DNA of 64,000 nt from Paenisporosarcina indica (GCF_001939075.1 NZ_MPTA01000007.1:62001-126000); one strand, 5' to 3'. Counted from the stretch's first letter, positions 9,017-17,756 are shown. Notes: generated from the letters alone by a model not told the origin. Made by a program: numbers and translations.

Positions 9017-9067
9017 AAAAAAAGAGATAGACGCAAAAGTGACTGGCACTTTTTACGTCTATCTCTT
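9017..9067 (-). terminator. Terminator of pheST
   Basis: A near-perfect stem of about 20 bp (AAGAGATAGACG side) closes a short loop. On the minus strand it is followed by seven T residues, so it ends pheST transcription. Confidence 0.85.
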
Positions 9068-9083
9068 ATTTTAAATCACGAAA

Positions 9084-11495
9084 TTAACCTCGTAGCTGAG
9101 CATTCCCTTGTTCTTCGAGTGCTTTTAACACTTTCGAATGTGCTTTCACTACTTCTTCGTCTGTTAATGTACGTTCTGGATCTTCATACGTTAGAGAGAA
9201 TGCGACCGATTTTTGACCTGGTTCCATCTTATCTCCTTCGTATAAATCGAAGATGCGTACATCTTTCAATAACTTGCCACCCGCACTGCGGATAATTTGT
9301 TGCAGTGCACCTGCAGCTTGCCCGCGTTCTACGACTAATGCAATATCACGCGTGATTGATGGGAATCGTGGAACTGGTGTATACACTAATGGTTCCAATG
9401 AGAATGTCACTAATTTCGCCAAATTAAGTTCCATAACGTATGTTTCTTTTAAGTCACGTTTCTTTTGCTCTGTCGGATGAAGTTGACCAACGAACCCAAC
9501 AAATTTACCTGCAAGTTTAATCACTGCTGTTCGCCCAGGATGTAGACCATCTACTTGTGCTTGTTCAAATGTAACAAATTGATCTAATCCCAGTTTAGCA
9601 ACTAAACCTTCTACAATTCCTTTTAAGACGAAGAAATCAACCGTTTTGCGCTCACCTTGCCAGCTATGGTCTAGCCATTTGCCTGTCATCACTGCCGCTA
9701 CATGCTCTTCTTCATGTGGAAGTCCTTCAGCTGTTTCACCCAAGAATACAGAACCTGTTTCAAATAACGTCACCGAATCAGCTTTACGTGCCACGTTATA
9801 TGTCGCCGCTTCCAATAAGTGTGGAATCAATGATTGGCGCAGTGTACTGCGTTCTTCGCTCATTGGCATCAATAATTCAGTTACTGGTGCTGATTCCAAT
9901 GCAAAACTTTGTGCCAGTTCTTTAGAAGTTAATGAGTAGGTAATTGCTTGATGCAAGCCTGCGCTTTCCAAGTAGTTGCGTACAATTCGACGCTGTGCTT
10001 GGTAAGGAGTTAAACCGCCTTGTGTTGTTTCCCCTACAGGAAGAGTCATTGGAATTTCATCATAGCCATAAATACGAGCGATTTCTTCCACAATGTCTTC
10101 TTCAATTTGAATATCTTGACGACGCGTTGGTGCATTGATATAAAGCAAGCCATTCGCAGCTTCGTAATCAAATTTCAATCGAGTCAAGATTGATGTCATT
10201 TCTTCTAGTGGGATTTTCATGCCTAAACGATTGTTAATGAAGTCTGGTGAAACCACAACTTCTTTTTGTGATTTATCCAGTTCATCCACTTTTACGCTGC
10301 CATGAAGAACTTCTCCACCCGCAAGTTCCGCGATCAATTGTGCTGCACGTTCTGCTGCAGCTTCTACTCGATTTGGGTCTACCCCTTTTTCAAATCGTGA
10401 ACTTGCATCACTGCGTAAGTTATGATCTTTTGAAGTCTGACGAACTGATGCAGAATTGAAATAAGCTGATTCAATTACAACCGTCGTAGTGCCTTCATGA
10501 ACTTCTGAATTAGCCCCACCCATGACACCAGCAATCGCGACTGCTTCTTGCCCATTTGTAATGACTAAATGGTGGGGTTGCAATTCACGTTCTTGATCGT
10601 CCAAGGTCGTGATTTTTTCTCCTGCATGTGCCGTACGAACAACAATTTCACCCGTTTGTAAGCGATCATAATCAAAGGCATGAAGCGGTTGACCATATTC
10701 CATCAATACATAGTTCGTAACGTCTACTACGTTGTTATGTGGGCGAACGCCCGCTGCCATTAAACGCTGTTGTAACCACAATGGTGATTCACCAATCACA
10801 ACGTTTTTCACTACTTTTGCAACGTACATTGGATTTGCATCCATGTCTTCTACACGAAGTTTCAAGACATTTTCAGCCACTTCACTTGATGACACATAGT
10901 TGACTTCGGGATACTTCATTTCCTCGGAAATAATGGCACCTACTTCGTAGGCCACCCCTAGCATACTCATGGCATCTGAACGGTTTGGCGTCAAACCAAG
11001 TTCAAGTACTATATCGTTTAAACCTAATAATTCAAGTGCATCTGCACCAGGTTGGGAATCTTCAGGAAGCACATAGATTCCTTCAGCATAGGCCTTAGGT
11101 ACAAGTTTTCCTTCAATCGCAAGTTCTTGAAGTGAACAAATCATGCCGTTTGATTCTTCACCACGAAGTTTCGCTTTTTTAATCTTTATGCCACCAGGTA
11201 AAACTGCACCTGGACGAGCAACAATTACTTTTTGTCCGGCAGCAACGTTTGGTGCACCACAAATAATTTGTGTCACTTCTTCGCCAACATCTACTTGGCA
11301 AATGGCCAATTTGTCTGCTTCAGGATGTTTAACACGTTCAAGGACGTGACCGACAACTACATTTGTCATTCCGTGAGAACGATCGATTACCGCATCGACT
11401 TCGATTCCTGAACGAGTAATCATTTCTGCAAGATCAGCCGGAGCTATCCCTTTTGTATCTATATAATCTGCTAACCATTTCGTTGAAACGAGCAT
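9084..11495 (-). CDS. pheT: Phenylalanine-tRNA ligase beta subunit
   Basis: The 803-aa protein (B. subtilis 804) has an N-terminal tRNA-binding OB domain (about 40-150), the B3/B4 editing region, the B5 domain and a C-terminal anticodon-binding domain (FPSITRDIALVVER). With PheS it forms an alpha2-beta2 enzyme that charges tRNA-Phe. The start ATG is preceded by AAGGAGGAG. It lies 12 nt after pheS in the same T-box-controlled transcript. Confidence 0.96.
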   Translation of the reverse strand: MLVSTKWLADYIDTKGIAPADLAEMITRSGIEVDAVIDRSHGMTNVVVGHVLERVKHPEADKLAICQVDVGEEVTQIICGAPNVAAGQKVIVARPGAVLPGGIKIKKAKLRGEESNGMICSLQELAIEGKLVPKAYAEGIYVLPEDSQPGADALELLGLNDIVLELGLTPNRSDAMSMLGVAYEVGAIISEEMKYPEVNYVSSSEVAENVLKLRVEDMDANPMYVAKVVKNVVIGESPLWLQQRLMAAGVRPHNNVVDVTNYVLMEYGQPLHAFDYDRLQTGEIVVRTAHAGEKITTLDDQERELQPHHLVITNGQEAVAIAGVMGGANSEVHEGTTTVVIESAYFNSASVRQTSKDHNLRSDASSRFEKGVDPNRVEAAAERAAQLIAELAGGEVLHGSVKVDELDKSQKEVVVSPDFINNRLGMKIPLEEMTSILTRLKFDYEAANGLLYINAPTRRQDIQIEEDIVEEIARIYGYDEIPMTLPVGETTQGGLTPYQAQRRIVRNYLESAGLHQAITYSLTSKELAQSFALESAPVTELLMPMSEERSTLRQSLIPHLLEAATYNVARKADSVTLFETGSVFLGETAEGLPHEEEHVAAVMTGKWLDHSWQGERKTVDFFVLKGIVEGLVAKLGLDQFVTFEQAQVDGLHPGRTAVIKLAGKFVGFVGQLHPTEQKKRDLKETYVMELNLAKLVTFSLEPLVYTPVPRFPSITRDIALVVERGQAAGALQQIIRSAGGKLLKDVRIFDLYEGDKMEPGQKSVAFSLTYEDPERTLTDEEVVKAHSKVLKALEEQGNAQLRG

Positions 11496-11507
11496 GTGAT
11501 CTCCTCC

Positions 11508-12545
11508 TTACACTTCAGTCCGGTGGAATTGCGAAACAAATCGCACATCATTTGTATAGAAATGACGAATGTCTTCCACTCCATATTTCAACATCGCAAT
11601 GCGCTCTGGACCCATACCAAATGCAAATCCAGACAGTTTCTTCGAATCATAGCCTGCCATTTCCAGTACATTCGGATGTACCATACCAGCACCTAAAATC
11701 TCAATCCAACCAGTTTTCTTACACACGTTACAGCCACTTCCACCACATTTAAAACAAGAAATATCCATTTCTACCGAAGGCTCTGTGAATGGGAAGAAAC
11801 TTGGACGCAAGCGAATTTCACGATCATCACCGAACATTTTCTTCGCAAAAATAGAAAGTGTTCCTTTAAGATCACTCATGCGAATGTTTTCGCCAATAAC
11901 CAGACCTTCGATTTGTGTGAATTGGTGTGAATGTGTCGCATCATCACTATCACGTCGATACACTTTACCAGGACAAATAATCTTGATCGGTTCCCCACCC
12001 TTCGCTTCCATCGTGCGTGCTTGCACTGGTGACGTATGGGTGCGTAGTAAAATATCCTCAGAAATATAGAATGAATCCTGCATATCACGAGCAGGATGCC
12101 CTTTAGGCAAATTCAATGCTTCAAAGTTATAGTAATCCTTCTCAACTTCTGGGCCTTCTGCAATTTGATAGCCCATATTGATGAATAAGTCTTCGATTTC
12201 TTCAATCACACGTGTTAGTGGATGATGATTTCCTGTCTTCACAGGACGACCAGGCAAAGTCACGTCGATTGATTCATTCGCAAGTTGTTGTTGAATCGCT
12301 ACCTCTTCCAATAAAACTAGACGCTCATCAAGAACTGCTGTCACTTCTTCACGCACTACGTTGACCAGTGCCCCCATTTTCGGACGTTCTTCAGCAGGAA
12401 GTTTCCCCATACCTTTTAACAAATCCGTAATTGGACCTTTCTTGCCTAAGTAAGCAACACGTACGTCTTGCAATTCTTTCACGGTTGAAGCGTTTTGAAC
12501 TTGATCAATGGCTTCTTGTTTCAATTGTTGTAATTGTGCTTCCAT
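11508..12545 (-). CDS. pheS: Phenylalanine-tRNA ligase alpha subunit
   Basis: The 345-aa catalytic subunit has class II motifs: motif 2 ([17 protein letters not shown]) and motif 3 ([14 protein letters not shown]). A CxxC zinc-like segment ([17 protein letters not shown]) is typical of Firmicutes PheS. An N-terminal coiled coil binds tRNA. The start has AAAGGAGG upstream. Expression is predicted to rise when tRNA-Phe is uncharged, through the upstream T-box. Confidence 0.96.
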   Translation of the reverse strand: MEAQLQQLKQEAIDQVQNASTVKELQDVRVAYLGKKGPITDLLKGMGKLPAEERPKMGALVNVVREEVTAVLDERLVLLEEVAIQQQLANESIDVTLPGRPVKTGNHHPLTRVIEEIEDLFINMGYQIAEGPEVEKDYYNFEALNLPKGHPARDMQDSFYISEDILLRTHTSPVQARTMEAKGGEPIKIICPGKVYRRDSDDATHSHQFTQIEGLVIGENIRMSDLKGTLSIFAKKMFGDDREIRLRPSFFPFTEPSVEMDISCFKCGGSGCNVCKKTGWIEILGAGMVHPNVLEMAGYDSKKLSGFAFGMGPERIAMLKYGVEDIRHFYTNDVRFVSQFHRTEV

Positions 12546-12568
12546 CTGTACATCCTCCTTTCGAAAAT

Positions 12569-12835
12569 AAAAAAACCCCGCCCCTATAAAAGGGACGAGG
12601 AACTATTTCGCGGTACCACCCTGATTACTACGCTGACTTTCCAGACGTAATCACTTCATTGAATTAACGGCTCTTCACCGGCCCATCTTTACAGCAAATG
12701 CTGGTCCTGACGGCAGCTAACGGGGTGAACTTCGATGAATCTTTTATATTTACACTTTCAGTCACGGTGCAAACTTCCTAAATAAAAGGGCTTCATTTAC
12801 TCTTCCCGGTCACAGCTTTTAGTCATATCAAATTA
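12569..12835 (-). ncRNA. T-box leader of pheST
   Basis: The minus strand carries the conserved T-box AGGGTGGTACCGCG (12622-12609). A 10-bp terminator hairpin (CCTCGTCCCT with AGGGGCGGGG) and a T7 tract follow at 12600-12569. Upstream sequence forms the long Stem I region, including an AAGAGTA-like 5' element. TTC (Phe) triplets followed by A occur at 12739-12737 and 12729-12727 as specifier candidates. Uncharged tRNA-Phe would pair with the T-box and block the terminator. The 5' boundary is approximate. Confidence 0.93.
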
Positions 12836-12841
12836 GTTTCT

Positions 12842-12870
12842 ATTATACGTGTGTTTTATCTTTTCATCAA
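12842..12870 (-). promoter_or_regulatory. pheST promoter
   Basis: Minus strand -35 TTGATG (12870-12865), a 17-nt spacer and -10 TATAAT (12847-12842). The -35 overlaps the last bases of the upstream methyltransferase gene, and transcription would start at the T-box leader. Confidence 0.75.
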
Positions 12871-13643
12871 GATTCAATTTGAATCGGTACCAAAGTGTAC
12901 AATAATATTCCTGTTGCAACAGCGACATTCAATGATTCAGCTTGTCCAAATAAAGGAATCTTCAAGTTAACATCAGTTTGTACAAGTAACTCCGGGGATA
13001 ATCCACTGCCTTCATTCCCCATAATTAATGCAAATCGTTCTTGCGGTTCGATATGATTGTATACGACCGACTCATCTAGAGACGTGCCAAAAACCGGAAT
13101 GTTTTGCTCTTTACAAGTTTGCACCCATTCCGAAAGTTCGCCACGTACTACAGGGATATGGAAGTGAGAGCCTTGACCAGATCGAACGGTCTTCGGATTA
13201 AATGCATCGGCTGAACCTTTCCCTAAAATTACGGCATCAAGTCCTGCAGCATCGGCTGTACGAATCATTGTCCCAACATTGCCTGGATCTTGTACGGCAT
13301 CAACAAATAAAAGTCGTTTCCAAGATTGCTGCTGGTCGATTGTCGTTTTCGGTTGGCTACAATGTGCATAAATCCCTTGAGAGTGCTCAGTTTCAGCAAT
13401 TTCTTTTGCAATGTCCATTGTGATCTCTATGATTTCGATATTGTCGACATTCCATGTTTGAGGTATATTCATGCCTTCTCGAACAACCAGTGCCAGTACA
13501 GTCTCTTGATTTTTCAATGCTTCTTCGACTAAATGGAAGCCTTCTACTAAAAACTCTCCCGTTTTATCTCGTTCTTTCCGAACTGTAACAAGTTTTTTCC
13601 AGTGTTTAACTTGGGTATTTTGCATAGATTCAATGCGTCTCAT
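12867..13643 (-). CDS. ysgA: TrmH (SpoU) family RNA methyltransferase YsgA
   Basis: This 258-aa protein has an N-terminal substrate-binding domain (EFLVEGFHLVEEALK) and a C-terminal SPOUT domain with the knotted S-adenosylmethionine site (VDAVQDPGNVGTMIRTADAAG, IMGNEGSGLS, LNVAVATGILLY). It is expected to methylate a ribose 2'-OH in rRNA or tRNA; the exact target is not known. It lies upstream of pheST as in B. subtilis and is divergent from sspI. Confidence 0.88.
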   Translation of the reverse strand: MRRIESMQNTQVKHWKKLVTVRKERDKTGEFLVEGFHLVEEALKNQETVLALVVREGMNIPQTWNVDNIEIIEITMDIAKEIAETEHSQGIYAHCSQPKTTIDQQQSWKRLLFVDAVQDPGNVGTMIRTADAAGLDAVILGKGSADAFNPKTVRSGQGSHFHIPVVRGELSEWVQTCKEQNIPVFGTSLDESVVYNHIEPQERFALIMGNEGSGLSPELLVQTDVNLKIPLFGQAESLNVAVATGILLYTLVPIQIES

Positions 13644-13735
13644 ATTTGTATGTACCGCCTTTTTCTTTTAGTGTAACAAATTCATGTATAAGTGGCGAGG
13701 GCAGCGGACAAAATGAAGTGTGAGGAGGAGAGATT

Positions 13736-13945
13736 ATGAACTTTCAAATTCGAGATGCAATCACTGCCAACATGGTCGGCAACAATGCAACACAAATTCG
13801 TGACGTCGTAGAAGACGCCATCAAGCGCGGCGAAGAACATCTACTACCTGGTCTCGGTGTATTTTTTGAAAAATGGTGGCAATCCGCTCCAGAAACTGAA
13901 AAAGAATCCGTATTAAAGCACTTGGAACAATCGTTTCAGGCATAG
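13736..13945 (+). CDS. sspI: Small acid-soluble spore protein SspI
   Basis: This 69-aa protein matches SspI in size and in IRDAITANMVGNNATQI, GEEHLLPGLGVFFE and KHLEQS. It is a minor spore-core protein normally made in the forespore under sigma-G. GAGGAGGAG precedes the ATG. I did not find a convincing sigma-G promoter. Its presence shows the organism, or a recent ancestor, forms endospores. Confidence 0.95.
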   Translation: MNFQIRDAITANMVGNNATQIRDVVEDAIKRGEEHLLPGLGVFFEKWWQSAPETEKESVLKHLEQSFQA

Positions 13946-13946
13946 G

Positions 13947-13975
13947 AAAAGTCTCCGATTTTCGGAGACTTTTTG
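13947..13975. terminator. Bidirectional terminator between sspI and the pseudopilin operon
   Basis: A 12-bp stem (AAAAGTCTCCGA with TCGGAGACTTTT) has a 3-nt loop and T tracts on both sides. It can end sspI and the convergent pseudopilin operon. Confidence 0.85.
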
Positions 13976-14000
13976 TTTTATATTATATATTAAAAGCCAA

Positions 14001-15029
14001 TCAATTATATGTCACAACTAGTTCTGGTACCGCAATTTTCTCCTCAGGATTTAGAATTTCAAAATTTGGTGGAACTGCACAACCATCAATCGTTCCTTTT
14101 ATATTCTCATCAAAATAAGGCTTTGGATTTTGTAATTTGCCGTCTATGAACACTTTACCAGCAACGTATATACCTCCGTGATTTGAGTGATAATTTAATG
14201 AAGATGGTAGATTTGCATTTCCATAAATAAAGATTACAGCTTTTGATTTTAAGTTAACGGACTTAAGAACTGTGAAATCTCCTTTTACACTGATACAGGA
14301 ATGGGGTTGCATATTAAGGCTATTGGTTACAAACAAATCCTTAGCGAATATTACATCTTTAGTACTCACTGAAAGGTCCTTAACACTTATGGAATTCGCA
14401 TAATATTTTAAGTTTGTATCTATGGTACTTACTTGTCCCGAAAGATCTAAGGGTAAATCTGGGTGTTTAAGATCAGATACAACGTTAGCACCATTGACTG
14501 TGATACTATACTCGTAAGTCTTCAGCTTAGTTTCAGCAATGACTGATGCAGGTTTAGTGTTTACAGTGTCTAATAAACTACTACTTTTTAATTTAAAATT
14601 CCACTCTGTTCTTTTGGACGGAATCGAATTACACGAGATTTCATTATTCAACGGCTTTAACTGATATAATTGAGGTTCATTAAAACCAAAGTTTTTTATT
14701 TTATCACAAAATTCATTATTTTTTTGGGCAATATTCTTATTAATATTTGTTACTAATGTGCTAGTCTTTACTGCATTTCTATTAAAATCATTAATTAACA
14801 CATTAATTTCCGAGTTGGTTTTTGTCCACTCTTTCGTAACCTCAGATTTAAAATGCAGCGCACCCATCTCGGCAGCATGTCTCGCCTGCACACTTTCTTC
14901 TTTGTTGTTGAACTGTTTTGCAGCTCCCTGATTTAGCGACAGAAGACTGATACCTAGGACTGAAAAGACAATTACTACCATCAAAACAATTAAGAGTATG
15001 TAACCTCTTTGGTTGGTTAAATATCGCAT
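14001..15029 (-). CDS. PilX/GspK-like minor pseudopilin with beta-rich C-terminal region
   Basis: This 342-aa protein has a prepilin-like start. After a short basic leader (MRYLTNQRG) comes YILLIVLMVVIVFSVLG with no glutamate at mature position 5, as in PilX and GspK proteins. A helix with GAAKQFNNKE and HAAEMGALHFK follows. Residues about 205-330 are a run of short alternating strands (ISVKDLSV, VIFAKDLFV, CISVKGDFTV, GIYVAGKVFI) that suggest a beta-solenoid. Four Cys are present in the mature part. The start is the ATG at 15029, 7 nt after AAGGAG. It is the last gene of a three-gene operon. The family placement is inference from architecture. Confidence 0.6.
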   Translation of the reverse strand: MRYLTNQRGYILLIVLMVVIVFSVLGISLLSLNQGAAKQFNNKEESVQARHAAEMGALHFKSEVTKEWTKTNSEINVLINDFNRNAVKTSTLVTNINKNIAQKNNEFCDKIKNFGFNEPQLYQLKPLNNEISCNSIPSKRTEWNFKLKSSSLLDTVNTKPASVIAETKLKTYEYSITVNGANVVSDLKHPDLPLDLSGQVSTIDTNLKYYANSISVKDLSVSTKDVIFAKDLFVTNSLNMQPHSCISVKGDFTVLKSVNLKSKAVIFIYGNANLPSSLNYHSNHGGIYVAGKVFIDGKLQNPKPYFDENIKGTIDGCAVPPNFEILNPEEKIAVPELVVTYN

Positions 15030-15049
15030 GGACACGCTCCTTATTCTTA

Positions 15050-15472
15050 CTATAATTTACTAAATGTAGTGTCAATGAAATAACTAGCTTTTCCGGATTT
15101 TATTGTCAACTGAAACAATTGATTACTTAATCTATTGATAGTTAATTTTTTTGGATATCCTTGATCATGATTTGTAAATGTATACTCATACCCAGAAGAC
15201 AAGATTTCTCCACCCTCAATTTTTAATTGATCCCCACTTATAATCAATGTTATTGTTGGACTGAATCCTGCTTGATGTGAATTCAATAAATATTGATTCC
15301 TTATTTTCTCGACGATTACATTTGCCTCTTGTTGCAAATGCTGATTTGTTGTATTTCTCTCTGATGCATTCATACCTTGAGATAAAGTTGAATAAATAAG
15401 TACTGCAATAATACCTACTATAGCAAGGACTGCAAGTAATTCAATGAGTGTAATTCCTCGTTCATTCCTCAT
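15050..15472 (-). CDS. Prepilin-type pseudopilin (PilW/GspJ-like)
   Basis: This 140-aa protein begins MRNERG, the prepilin peptidase site, followed by ITLIELLAVLAIVGIIAVLIY with the conserved Glu at mature position 5. A C-terminal beta domain follows. It overlaps the preceding gene by 4 nt (ATGA), so the two are translationally coupled. GAGGTG precedes the ATG. It is predicted to be processed by a prepilin peptidase and assembled into a pilus or pseudopilus. No ATPase, platform protein or peptidase gene lies in this window. Confidence 0.7.
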   Translation of the reverse strand: MRNERGITLIELLAVLAIVGIIAVLIYSTLSQGMNASERNTTNQHLQQEANVIVEKIRNQYLLNSHQAGFSPTITLIISGDQLKIEGGEILSSGYEYTFTNHDQGYPKKLTINRLSNQLFQLTIKSGKASYFIDTTFSKL

Positions 15473-15921
15473 GGTGTTGACACCTCAAAATACATATCTG
15501 TCAAGAACGGACTTTTACCCATTTTTACATGCTCGTTTGGTATCACTGAAATATTTACTTTCCTTAAATAGTCTTTTACTGAGCTCGGAGCGTCTGATAA
15601 AGTAATTGTTACTTTATATCCCGATAAGGTATATTTGTAAGTTCCATTAAGAAGTTTATTTCCTTTTAAGTTCTCATTAGGAACAATAACATTGTTTTTA
15701 GTGATTCCAATCAAATTCTCAAATGAGTTTTTTTCCCTTATCTTAGCCACTACAGCTTCAGCTACCTGAACTTCAGTCAGTGTTTCTTTATTATGCATCG
15801 TGAATCTTGCAGATTGAGTAAAATAAGTCATTGAAGCAATTAACACTAACGAAAGTATGACAAGTGCTGCAAGAATTTCAACGAGAGTCATCCCTCTATT
15901 ATTCTGTAAATTTTTTTTCAT
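15469..15921 (-). CDS. Prepilin-type pseudopilin (PilV/GspI-like)
   Basis: This 150-aa protein has leader MKKNLQNNRG, then MTLVEILAALVILSLVLIAS with Glu at mature position 5, and a compact C-terminal domain ending in EVSTP. It is the first gene of the trio. The start is the ATG at 15921 with GGTGAT 6 nt upstream; a TTG at 15942 would give a longer leader. Its 3' end overlaps the next gene by 4 nt. The order I-like, J-like, K-like matches the order of the tip subunits of type II secretion systems. Confidence 0.7.
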   Translation of the reverse strand: MKKNLQNNRGMTLVEILAALVILSLVLIASMTYFTQSARFTMHNKETLTEVQVAEAVVAKIREKNSFENLIGITKNNVIVPNENLKGNKLLNGTYKYTLSGYKVTITLSDAPSSVKDYLRKVNISVIPNEHVKMGKSPFLTDMYFEVSTP

Positions 15922-15970
15922 AACAATCACCAGTTCCTTCAAAGTAGAATATTCTCATTGATGTTCGAAG

Positions 15971-16043
15971 ATATCCCAAATCGCTTGTAGTTAATATAAA
16001 AAACTGAGGTAAGCCTTATAACCAGTTACCTACAATTGGATAT
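15971..16043 (-). promoter_or_regulatory. Structured leader candidate of the pseudopilin operon
   Basis: Nested complementary segments are visible on the minus strand. ATATCCAA (16043-16036) pairs with TTGGGATAT (15979-15971) with one bulge, and TTGTAG (16035-16030) pairs with CTACAA (15990-15985). An inner AGGTAA/TTACCT hairpin is followed by CAG and T6. The TTGTAG helix and the AGGTAA hairpin share bases, so they could be alternative states as in an attenuator. It fits no riboswitch class I know. The fold is drawn by eye. Confidence 0.4.
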
Positions 16044-16163
16044 TTTTTGTGACAAATATTAAAACCATTCTATCACATTAGCAAATAATACTTATTATTT
16101 TAATGATTTTCTATTAAATAGTTTCATATTTTCTTTCTTAAAGTTTGCTTACATAAGCTCAGA

Positions 16164-16194
16164 CAAAAAAAGACGAAATCACTGGATTTCGTCT
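16164..16194 (-). terminator. Terminator of the XRE/exporter operon
   Basis: AGACGAAATC pairs perfectly with GATTTCGTCT around a 4-nt loop, followed on the minus strand by seven T residues. Confidence 0.9.
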
Positions 16195-16258
16195 CTAATA
16201 TTACATCTATGAGTTTATGTATCAATCAGGTTATGTTATATGCTGCATAGCCATTAAT

Positions 16259-16708
16259 TTATATTTCGCGAATAAAGAAATCAAACCCAAGTGCTGTTAA
16301 GATTCCGAATACTAAAGTCCATAGAGCGATGCTTACCGTCATCCATAGTGTTGTCCATTTTTTACTAGCCCCTAGTGTCATCCCGATGAATGCTGCTATA
16401 TGAGTACCGATTAAAATTGGTCCTAGCAGTGCGAGTCCTGGTAAACCATATCTGCTCCATATTTTCTTCGCACGGTCTGATCGTTTTGATTTTGTTTTTC
16501 CTTTAGCTTCTTGTCGTTTGATCCACCAAATTTTAAATTTGTCGAACCCGATAATTAATACCCCAACGGTTAGCATATTTCCCACAAATGCCAATACCAT
16601 TACCCAGAATGGCGATAATCCAGAAACAATCCCTATAGGAATGACTAATGCTATTTCCAACCATGGGATTGCCGCCCCTAAAAAAACTAAAAAATATTCC
16701 CACATCAC
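16259..16708 (-). CDS. Small multidrug export family membrane protein
   Basis: This 149-aa membrane protein has about four to five hydrophobic segments and an internal basic loop (KRQEAKGKTKSKRSDRAKK). The motifs AAIPWLEIALVIPIG, YGLPGLALLGPILIGTHIAA and GASKKW are typical of the family annotated as small multi-drug export proteins (PF06695). Actual transport substrates of the family are not established. Its start overlaps the stop of the preceding gene. It is the last gene of a three-gene operon led by an XRE regulator. Confidence 0.75.
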   Translation of the reverse strand: MMWEYFLVFLGAAIPWLEIALVIPIGIVSGLSPFWVMVLAFVGNMLTVGVLIIGFDKFKIWWIKRQEAKGKTKSKRSDRAKKIWSRYGLPGLALLGPILIGTHIAAFIGMTLGASKKWTTLWMTVSIALWTLVFGILTALGFDFFIREI

Positions 16709-17205
16709 TCCTCATCCTCCTCAATATGTTTACGTACTTCAAGGTAAAAAATCAAATATTGTATAAATGCTAATAATAAAATGCCAAAGATCATCCAATA
16801 TCTTGGGATTTCAAACACCATATAAATAACTGCCATGAATGGAAGTGCCCAGACGAAGAATGTGTAAACTTTTTGTGCGGCTCTTCTTGTAATGTGCGTC
16901 ATGCCTTCATCTTGTTCTAAGTATTCGATGGGACGTATTTGCCACATTGATACCTTTTGAGTTGGGTATTGTTTGTTATGCTTCGATAGCTTTAATGAAA
17001 AAACGACGATTAAGAGAAAAGTTAAGAAAATTGAACTAATTAATAATATGGATTCCAAAGGGGGGAATTCTACTCCAAATCTTAGTTCATCATCATTATG
17101 AATAAATTCCGTTGAAGCACCACTAATACTGAAAATCATAAATCCTAATAATACAATAAATGTCATTTGCCATAATGGGTATTGCACTCGAAAATCTTTT
17201 TTCAT
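16705..17205 (-). CDS. Uncharacterised four-helix membrane protein
   Basis: This 166-aa protein has four predicted membrane helices in two pairs (about 12-30 and 52-72; 108-126 and 132-152). A cytoplasmic loop (LSKHNKQYPTQKVSMWQIRPIEYLEQDEGMT, cut into two strings here by description) separates the pairs, and the tail is acidic (KHIEEDEE). I do not recognise a domain. ATGA overlaps couple it to the XRE gene before it and to the exporter-like gene after it. Small XRE regulators are often coupled to membrane proteins like this one, so the repressor may control its own operon in response to a membrane or drug signal. That is inference. Confidence 0.6.
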   Translation of the reverse strand: MKKDFRVQYPLWQMTFIVLLGFMIFSISGASTEFIHNDDELRFGVEFPPLESILLISSIFLTFLLIVVFSLKLSKHNKQYPTQKVSMWQIRPIEYLEQDEGMTHITRRAAQKVYTFFVWALPFMAVIYMVFEIPRYWMIFGILLLAFIQYLIFYLEVRKHIEEDEE

Positions 17206-17411
17206 TGTGATTTATCCCCTTCCAACCAAAATAATTCATCCACTTTCACTTCAAACTCTCTTGCCAATTTTAATGCAAGAGTAATCGACGGTGAAAAATC
17301 TCCTTTTTCAATAAAACCAATTGTTTGTCTCGTTACCCCAACTCGCTCACCTAATTCTCCTTGTGAAAATCCAAACCGTGCACGCAGTTCTTTGACTCGG
17401 TTATGGAGCAT
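17202..17411 (-). CDS. XRE family transcriptional regulator
   Basis: This 69-aa protein is almost entirely one helix-turn-helix domain (RVKELRARFGFSQGELGERV, VTRQTIGFIEKG, PSITLALKLAREFEVKVDELF). It belongs to the compact regulators that accompany membrane-protein genes. The start is the ATG at 17411 behind AAAGGAG; an upstream in-frame GTG lies within that site. Three copies of one 9-mer around its promoter (17425-17490) suggest autorepression. Confidence 0.85.
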   Translation of the reverse strand: MLHNRVKELRARFGFSQGELGERVGVTRQTIGFIEKGDFSPSITLALKLAREFEVKVDELFWLEGDKSQ

Positions 17412-17424
17412 TGAGTTCACTCCT

Positions 17425-17490
17425 TTATGTTAATTATTATATACATAATGTATACTATACTTAACATAAAGTAAACTAAAATTAACATAA
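17425..17490 (-). promoter_or_regulatory. Promoter of the XRE operon with three operator-like repeats
   Basis: The minus strand has -35 TTAAGT (17464-17459), a 17-nt spacer and -10 TATAAT (17441-17436). The 9-mer TTATGTTAA is found three times: at 17490-17482, at 17469-17461 overlapping the -35, and inverted (TTAACATAA on the minus strand) at 17433-17425 downstream of the -10. The first two copies are 21 bp apart, on the same face of the helix. This layout suits a self-repressing XRE protein. Confidence 0.6.
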
Positions 17491-17756
17491 TTATTTTTTT
17501 GGTCTATTTCAATTAGGACAAAATCAACGTTTTCATGGCATAAGAAAAGCGCCTTACTTTTGACATAAGACTCTCGACTTGCTTTCGAATTAGCTAAACA
17601 TATTAAGTGATAGAGAAATGCTCTAGGAAGATTAGAAATATTAATAAATTTCATGATTTAAGTACTTTGTTCTGTGTTTAATAAAGGCTTTGATATCTGT
17701 AAATGGTTTGATTTCAAGAGTAATCACATAGAACTGTGCATAAAAAATATGAATAG

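Noticed and set aside
13640-13735. Sigma-G promoter for sspI
   Set aside because: A CATGTATAA-like -10 is present, but no matching -35 at the required spacing was found.
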